NCBI GenBank assembly: GCA_030699255.1
Contig: JAUYJR010000044.1
Span: forward strand, 1 to 6,255
Source of the DNA: a bacterium
GTDB taxonomy: Bacteria > Patescibacteriota > Minisyncoccia > Minisyncoccales > UBA10102
Length of the DNA stretch: 6,255 nt
Direction: 5' to 3'
Shown: piece by piece, positions 1 to 3,900 of the stretch
How the letters are laid out: each line of letters starts with the position of its first letter
Numbering within the stretch: position 1 is the stretch's first letter
Made by a program: the position numbers and the translations under genes
The notes under the pieces: generated by a model
What the model saw: the letters and a program-made list of their open reading frames with translations, nothing else
What the model was told of the DNA's origin: nothing
Databases searched by the model: none

Positions 1-1
1 G

Positions 2-388
2 GGGAGAACCGCCGCCGGCAACAGAGCTATTCGTTTGAAAATGGGAGACGAGGTGATTGGGGTAGATTCTATTGCCATAGGGAAAGAGGCATATGTTCTT
101 GTACTCACTGAAAACGGATACGGCAAGCGAACAGACGTCAAAGAATACCGTATGCAAACAAGAGGGGGGTCTGGTATTAAAACAGCAAACGTTACGCCCA
201 AAACAGGAAACTTGGTGTATGCCGAGATCCTCAATGGAGACGAAGAAGATCTCATTGTGATTTCCCGCAAGGGGCATGTGATACGAACCTCCATTTCTTC
301 TATTCCGCAGATTAGCCGTTCTACCCAGGGGGTTCGCATTATGCGGCTAGAAGAAGGAGATAAGGTTGTGTCCGCCGCCTGCGCGTAG
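2..388 (+). CDS. gyrA: DNA gyrase subunit A, C-terminal fragment (5' end outside window)
   Basis: This is the last 128 codons of a gene entering from the left edge, ending in TAG. GyrA is the DNA-cleaving and rejoining subunit of gyrase (A2B2), which introduces negative supercoils in the cytoplasm. Only the C-terminal beta-pinwheel, which wraps DNA, is present. The evidence is the repeated blade motifs: GRTAAGNRAIRL at the very start, an RGGSGI turn near fragment residues 58-63, and the closing STQGVRIMRLEEGDKVVSA stretch typical of the GyrA end. ParC shares this fold, but the regular blade repeats and the C-terminal phrase favour GyrA. The catalytic tyrosine and the canonical GyrA box lie outside the window, so neither can be checked. 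No acidic tail follows the last blade. The 3' end also carries the -35 region of a promoter for the next gene. Confidence 0.93.
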   Translation, partial: GRTAAGNRAIRLKMGDEVIGVDSIAIGKEAYVLVLTENGYGKRTDVKEYRMQTRGGSGIKTANVTPKTGNLVYAEILNGDEEDLIVISRKGHVIRTSISSIPQISRSTQGVRIMRLEEGDKVVSAACA

Positions 389-394
389 TATAAT
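366..394 (+). promoter_or_regulatory. Promoter for the PA14/pilin-like gene, positioned for leaderless transcription
   Basis: A perfect -10 hexamer TATAAT (389-394) directly abuts the gyrA stop codon. A TTGTGT -35-like hexamer (366-371) lies 17 bases upstream inside the gyrA coding region. Only six bases separate the -10 from the ATG at 401, so a normal start 6-7 bases downstream would fall at or beside the A of ATG. No Shine-Dalgarno sequence occurs in the 12-base gap, which agrees with a leaderless mRNA. Confidence 0.6.
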
Positions 395-400
395 TCTTTC

Positions 401-1873
401 ATGAGTACCAAAAGCAAGATTACAATGCTTCTCTCCGGTATTTTCTATGGAGGACTTTTGTTGTTTGGTGGTGGTGTGCAATCAGCAGATGCCTGTGACC
501 CAAATGTGATAGGAGATAATCAGCTTATTGGATGCGCGTATCGATTCCCTACTTCTAAGGAGGAATCATTCGAGCTTGGGACCATGATTGGCACTGCTCC
601 TCCGGGTCCAAAGCTTGAAGGAGGAGTTCTTAAATATCACGCGCCACTCGGGGGGCTTCTCAACTTTGATATTGGAACAAGTGACTTGTCTAAAGCCTCA
701 GAGTCACAAATAACGACATATGCCAAGGACGATTTTCTCATTCGATGGAAAGGCAATTTTTATTTCCCGAAAGGAGATTACATTTTTAAAGCAACAGCTG
801 ACGATGGTATTGCGATATTTGTAAACGGAAGTAAGGTAATAAATGCGTGGAATCAGGAGGCAATAAACACGCCACAAACAAGCAAGACGGTTTCCCTGGA
901 AAAGGGAGAAAGAGTGTCTATTGAAATCCAGTATAGAGAAGACAAGGGAGCGTCATCAGCAAAAGTGGGATGGCATAGTGTATGTGGGGGAACTTTGGAT
1001 GCGAAGAGGGAGGTAGAAAAAAACATGTTTTTTGGATGCGTTCCCTCTTATGATCCTTATGATCCATATCTTCTTCCTCAGCCTATCAGTGCCATATCTG
1101 GGGCTGTATTTGACAAAGCAGGAACGTATACTGGATTTGTTTCTGACTTTGAAAAGAATGGACCTTTTTGGAGGTATTTGTTGGGATATGGGTTTGTAAT
1201 TCGTCCCTCGTGGAACAATTCCGCCTCACCGGTTTTAATCTCTGAACCTGTTGACAACTTTACCGTAAACTATGGGGGAAGAATAGAGTTTGATGAAGGA
1301 ACATATGAATTTATTGCGCGTGCAGATGATGGGGTGCGGGTTACCGTTAACAATGAGACGCTATTTGATAGATTTTCATCCACAGGGAGCTTTGGTTCTT
1401 ATACGCTTTCTGCCAACAAAAAGATGCAAGCTGGTACTCATGCGGTAAGTGTTGATTTTGCGGAAGAGAAAGGAGATGCAAAGGTTGCTGTTGGATGGAG
1501 GAAATTGGGCGACCTTACAGCTCCCATGACTCCTACCACCACTACCCCGGCAACTCCTACCTCCGATCCTGCAGGCACAACCACTGTTACTCCGGGAGGG
1601 CGGCAAATGATTGAGTTTAAGCCTCCAACATCGGCAAAAACGCTGGAAGAACTACTGCAAGTAATTATGCGTTTCATGTTCTACATGGCAATTGCGTTAG
1701 CCCCTCTCTTTTATGTTGCCGCGGGATTCATTTTAGTGGTTGGGGGAGGGGATCCAAAGAAAGTGCAGTTGGCAAAGGATATTTTTCTCTGGACAACCAT
1801 TGGCTTTGTGGTTATACTTATTGCAGCAGGATTGGAAATGGTAATCCGAGATGTTTTGGGTGTTCGTCAGTAA
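401..1873 (+). CDS. Secreted two-PA14-domain protein with a C-terminal VirB2/TrbC-like two-helix module
   Basis: This is a 490-residue envelope protein. Residues 1-31 form a signal peptide (Lys4/Lys6, a hydrophobic core, then QSADA before Cys32). The Ala-Asp-Ala-Cys context is a poor lipobox, so signal peptidase I cleavage is more likely. Two PA14-like domains follow, at roughly 80-193 and 237-367. Each has the Y-x-F-x-A-x-A-D-D-G core (ADDG at 133-136 and 308-311) and a closing K-V-x-V/G-W strand. Between them is a DPYDPY-containing linker. Residues 372-400 are a Thr/Pro-rich spacer. Two hydrophobic helices (about 427-448 and 462-482) flank a GGGDPKKVQLAK loop, the pattern of VirB2/TrbC-type pilins in CPR genomes. 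Cys32, 45, 195 and 213 could form disulfides. PA14 domains in other proteins bind glycans or pack against neighbouring domains, so a surface adhesin or appendage subunit is inferred. The ATG at 401 is supported by the signal peptide and the promoter spacing. Confidence 0.85.
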   Translation: MSTKSKITMLLSGIFYGGLLLFGGGVQSADACDPNVIGDNQLIGCAYRFPTSKEESFELGTMIGTAPPGPKLEGGVLKYHAPLGGLLNFDIGTSDLSKASESQITTYAKDDFLIRWKGNFYFPKGDYIFKATADDGIAIFVNGSKVINAWNQEAINTPQTSKTVSLEKGERVSIEIQYREDKGASSAKVGWHSVCGGTLDAKREVEKNMFFGCVPSYDPYDPYLLPQPISAISGAVFDKAGTYTGFVSDFEKNGPFWRYLLGYGFVIRPSWNNSASPVLISEPVDNFTVNYGGRIEFDEGTYEFIARADDGVRVTVNNETLFDRFSSTGSFGSYTLSANKKMQAGTHAVSVDFAEEKGDAKVAVGWRKLGDLTAPMTPTTTTPATPTSDPAGTTTVTPGGRQMIEFKPPTSAKTLEELLQVIMRFMFYMAIALAPLFYVAAGFILVVGGGDPKKVQLAKDIFLWTTIGFVVILIAAGLEMVIRDVLGVRQ

Positions 1874-1882
1874 TGCGCGTTT

Positions 1883-1901
1883 CAAGAAAGGTCGATTCTT
1901 G
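1883..1901 (+). repeat. Small inverted repeat in the gap between the two envelope genes
   Basis: CAAGAA (1883-1888) pairs with TTCTTG (1896-1901) across a seven-base loop. No T-run follows, so it is not a convincing terminator. It could be a weak mRNA hairpin between the two genes, or chance. Confidence 0.25.
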
Positions 1902-1920
1902 GCCATAGAAAACATTGAAT

Positions 1921-1937
1921 ACAAAACGTGATTTTGT
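1921..1937 (+). repeat. Small inverted repeat just upstream of the second pilin-like gene
   Basis: ACAAAA (1921-1926) and TTTTGT (1932-1937) are perfect inverted arms around CGTGA, ending four bases before the ATG at 1942. It could be an operator half-site pair or a start-proximal hairpin. It is AT-rich and short, so chance is also likely. Confidence 0.25.
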
Positions 1938-1941
1938 GAAC

Positions 1942-2394
1942 ATGAAGATGAATTTAAAACTAATGGGAAGGTTTTTTGCGGTTCTGTTACTGTTTACTCT
2001 GGCATTTAGCGTTGTTCCAGGTTTTGTTGATGCACAAAAAAAATTGGGCGAGGCATGCACAACTAATGAGGAATGCACAAGTAAGATTTGTGATATAGGA
2101 ACGACTGCTAACGTCGGGACAAAGATTTGTATTGAAAAGCTACCTACGCCATTTACAACTCTTGCGGGGGTGCTTTCGTTTCTAGACAGAATGCTCAATA
2201 TTGTGTTTGCCATTCTCTTAATCTTTGTTGTCATTATGCTTGTTTGGGGCTCTCTTGAGTTTGTAACCTCAGGGGGAGATGAGACAAAGGTTTCAGCTGC
2301 TCGCCAGAAGATGCTGTATGCGGTACTAGGACTTGTGCTTGCCCTTGTTGCGGCGGGTATTCCTCCGCTTGTCCGAAGCATTATTGGAGCGTAA
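1942..2394 (+). CDS. VirB2/TrbC-like pilin-family protein with a four-cysteine exported segment
   Basis: This 150-residue protein has a signal peptide at about 1-31 (Lys/Arg n-region, core FFAVLLLFTLAFSVV, likely cleavage after VDA). A short exported segment follows with Cys39, Cys45, Cys50 and Cys63, spaced like a small disulfide-bonded knot. Two hydrophobic helices (about 86-109 and 124-146) then flank a TSGGDETKVSAARQK loop. The GGD-x-x-KV loop followed by a helix ending in AAG matches the end of the preceding 490-residue protein, so the two modules look paralogous. This arrangement is common in CPR proteins annotated as TrbC/VirB2 pilins. The ATG at 1942 is preferred because it puts the basic n-region directly before the hydrophobic core; a TTG at 1915 in the same frame would add nine residues. 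No Shine-Dalgarno is seen. No VirB4, VirB6 or coupling-protein gene is in the window, so membership in a secretion machine is unproven. Confidence 0.8.
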   Translation: MKMNLKLMGRFFAVLLLFTLAFSVVPGFVDAQKKLGEACTTNEECTSKICDIGTTANVGTKICIEKLPTPFTTLAGVLSFLDRMLNIVFAILLIFVVIMLVWGSLEFVTSGGDETKVSAARQKMLYAVLGLVLALVAAGIPPLVRSIIGA

Positions 2395-2407
2395 GGTTTG
2401 CTTTGAT

Positions 2408-2450
2408 ATACAAACATACAGGGCTTTTCAAAAGCCCTGTATGTTTGTAT
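2408..2450 (+). terminator. 43-base perfect palindrome, probable terminator of the envelope gene pair
   Basis: Two 21-base arms (2408-2428 and 2430-2450) are exact reverse complements around a single C. It starts 13 bases after the pilin-like stop codon. The inner CAGGGC/GCCCTG stem followed by the T-rich TATGTTTGTAT resembles an intrinsic terminator that could work in both directions. There is no uninterrupted T-run, so termination strength is uncertain. Confidence 0.55.
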
Positions 2451-2453
2451 AAC
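2425..2453 (+). promoter_or_regulatory. Candidate promoter for tRNA-Leu
   Basis: A TATAAC -10-like hexamer (2448-2453) lies 17 bases after TTTTCA (2425-2430), a 4/6 match to the -35 consensus. The start would fall near 2460, giving a leader of about 27 bases before the mature tRNA. Both hexamers overlap the palindrome at 2408-2450, so the call is tentative. Confidence 0.3.
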
Positions 2454-2486
2454 GGGTATATGCTTGTTTGATAAAGCTCAGAGCAA

Positions 2487-2573
2487 GCCGCGGTGGTGGA
2501 ACTGGCAGACACGCCGGCCTTAGGAGCCGGTGGGGTAAAACCCGTGAGAGTTCAAATCTCTCCCGCGGCACCA
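2487..2573 (+). tRNA. tRNA-Leu, anticodon TAG, CCA end encoded
   Basis: This is an 87-base class II tRNA. The acceptor stem GCCGCGG (2487-2493) pairs with CCGCGGC (2563-2569), followed by discriminator A2570 and encoded CCA (2571-2573). The anticodon stem CCGGC/GCCGG (2514-2518 with 2526-2530) encloses the loop CTTAGGA, with anticodon TAG at 2521-2523 reading CUN leucine codons, chiefly CUA. A long variable arm with GGG/CCC pairing around TAAAA is present, as expected for Leu. The T arm is GAGAG-TTCAAAT-CTCTC. Nothing is missing, so it should be functional. It lies between a palindrome upstream and a T-tract terminator downstream, so it is probably its own transcription unit. Confidence 0.97.
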
Positions 2574-2578
2574 CAAAC

Positions 2579-2604
2579 AAAAACTGCCTCATGAGGCAGT
2601 TTTT
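2579..2604 (+). terminator. Symmetric intrinsic terminator shared by tRNA-Leu and the convergent hsp20 operon
   Basis: A 26-base perfect palindrome has a GC-containing stem ACTGCCTC/GAGGCAGT bracketed by A5 (2579-2583) and T5 (2600-2604). Read on the + strand it ends the tRNA transcript 6 bases after CCA. Read on the - strand it gives an equivalent hairpin plus U-tract 23 bases after the hsp20 stop. It is a classic bidirectional Rho-independent terminator. Confidence 0.9.
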
Positions 2605-2627
2605 GCGTTCCAAGCACTACTCCATTG

Positions 2628-3158
2628 TTATAATTCTTCCACCTCTATTTTCCGTGTTTTTTGCTTGTTTAGCAGAGGCAGGCGAATTGTAAGTACCCCG
2701 TTCTTCATAGAAGTTTTTGCTTTGTCGGGATCAACTTCTTCAGGGAGAATAATTTGCCGGGAAAACGCTCCCCAGTAGCATTCTTCACAGTAGTATTTTT
2801 TTGGTTCGCTAGCATTGGGATCTTTGCGCTCTCCAACAATGGTTACCATGTCGTTCTCAATGGAAATATCCAGATCTTTTGCCTTCACTCCCGCAATGGC
2901 GGTTTGAATAACAATATCGTTATCGGTTTGATACACATCAATAACCAGCTCTCCTTCTGCTTTCGGCCAAGAAGGTTCGTCTTCTTCTTGGGGTTCATTG
3001 GAAGGTTCGTTCAATGGTTCCTCTAAAGCATCTTCCTTAATGGCAGCCTTTATCAAGATCTTTTTAAAGACGGGTTCTTCTGTAGTGTTTTCAACACTCA
3101 AATCTTCTTTGGGGAGATTGGCGCTTAAATTATCCTTGAGTTTTTTTAGGAAAGACAT
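2628..3158 (-). CDS. Hsp20 / alpha-crystallin family small heat-shock protein
   Basis: This 176-residue cytosolic holdase chaperone would bind unfolding proteins without ATP. An acidic, low-complexity N-terminal arm (about 1-66, with repeated N-E-P and E-E-x-P) precedes the alpha-crystallin domain at about 67-163. That domain has the family signature GVLTIRLP (154-161). A C-terminal I-E-V (171-173) can act as the I-x-I/V motif that docks into a neighbouring subunit during oligomer assembly. An unusual CEEC (Cys124-Cys127) sits before the WGAFSR strand. The start at MSFLKKL (3158) is preferred; an upstream ATG at 3197 would add 13 residues with no family resemblance and deepen the overlap. Even so, the gene overlaps the 3' end of the protease gene by 29 bases. 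No Shine-Dalgarno is seen, so translation is probably coupled to the upstream gene. It is the last gene before the shared terminator. Confidence 0.9.
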   Translation of the reverse strand: MSFLKKLKDNLSANLPKEDLSVENTTEEPVFKKILIKAAIKEDALEEPLNEPSNEPQEEDEPSWPKAEGELVIDVYQTDNDIVIQTAIAGVKAKDLDISIENDMVTIVGERKDPNASEPKKYYCEECYWGAFSRQIILPEEVDPDKAKTSMKNGVLTIRLPLLNKQKTRKIEVEEL

Positions 3159-3897
3159 ATTGTGTGGGGTTTTTTGTGCCCAGAGGAGTCCACTCACAAA
3201 TACTTTTCATGTATCGAACATTTGAGAATGCCCAGGCGAGAGACATGGCAAGCCCTATGAGAATAAGGAGAGGAACAAGAAGTTGTGAGATATCTCCTAC
3301 CTTTAGTATATACATATTAAACACTCCGTGCAATACAATTGCAATGGTAAATCCCATTAGGAGAAAGCGCCATTTATGCTGCTGGTGGAAAAATGAGAGT
3401 ACCATAAAATATCCAAGCATGCCTGAAAGCAAGGCGTGCAAAAAAGTGGAGAAGAAAAAGCGCAGCATGGTAAGTAAAAGCACATTGGGAATAGTAGCTC
3501 CAATTGCCAGGTGCTCAAAGATGTATTTCATGTTTTCCGCCGCGGCAAATCCAAGTGCGGCAACAATCATGTAAATCATAATATCAACGGGTTCATCTAT
3601 TTCCTGGCTCTTGAGAGCGCCCCACACAACGGTAAGGTATTTTATGACTTCTTCCACCAGTGCAATGCCAATAAATATGAATAAAAGTGTAGAGACTGCA
3701 AGGGAAACGGGAAGAGAGGAGAATATTCCGTCAAAACTCCATTCTATAAAATAGGTAGGAACAACCATAATCATACCCAGGAGAAACACACGAATAATCA
3801 TGTGCTTGGGTTCGGGATTCCGGTCTTTCTTTAGATAGTAGGAGAGCCAGATGATGCTGGGGAGCAGGCCAAGAATGCCAATGAGTAAAATATTCAT
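3130..3897 (-). CDS. PrsW-family intramembrane metalloprotease
   Basis: This 255-residue multi-pass membrane protein has about seven or eight hydrophobic segments. The PrsW family signatures are all present: E-E-V-I-K (Glu82, Glu83, Lys86), G-F-A-A-A-E-N (Glu121, Asn122), F-L-H-A-L-L-S-G (His154) and V-L-H-G-V-F-N (His190, Asn194). In this superfamily (related to CAAX/Abi proteases) the Glu and His residues are thought to bind the catalytic zinc. In Bacillus subtilis, PrsW cleaves the anti-sigma factor RsiW. No sigma/anti-sigma pair lies in this window, so the substrate is unknown. The start is 3 bases after the valS stop, which suggests translational coupling, and there is no clear ribosome binding site. 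The C-terminal tail (about 231-255) is hydrophilic and its codons overlap the hsp20 start. The family call is firm; a role in stress signalling is inferred from the neighbour hsp20. Confidence 0.9.
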   Translation of the reverse strand: MNILLIGILGLLPSIIWLSYYLKKDRNPEPKHMIIRVFLLGMIMVVPTYFIEWSFDGIFSSLPVSLAVSTLLFIFIGIALVEEVIKYLTVVWGALKSQEIDEPVDIMIYMIVAALGFAAAENMKYIFEHLAIGATIPNVLLLTMLRFFFSTFLHALLSGMLGYFMVLSFFHQQHKWRFLLMGFTIAIVLHGVFNMYILKVGDISQLLVPLLILIGLAMSLAWAFSNVRYMKSICEWTPLGTKNPTQYVFPKKTQG

Positions 3898-3900
3898 AGC

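Noticed and set aside
401..2394. Part of a complete type IV secretion system
   Set aside because: Only VirB2-like membrane modules are present; no VirB4 ATPase, VirB6, VirB8-10, relaxase or coupling protein is in the window.
1818..2417. 199-codon open frame on the - strand
   Set aside because: It lies antisense to the four-Cys pilin-like gene, has no recognisable domain, and runs into the palindromic terminator. The + strand frame has a clear signal peptide and membrane helices.
2629..2634. TATAAT on the + strand at the hsp20 3' end, a possible antisense promoter
   Set aside because: The only -35-like hexamer (TTGCGT, 2603-2608) is 20 bases away, and the bases encode the conserved Glu-Glu-Leu-stop end of Hsp20 on the other strand.
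2468..2692. Open frame on + strand with the peptide RGGGTGRHAGL...
   Set aside because: It is a translation of the tRNA-Leu gene and the terminator; this Arg/Gly-rich peptide is a well-known false ORF over tRNA-Leu. The - strand frame at 2428-2613 is the same kind of artefact.
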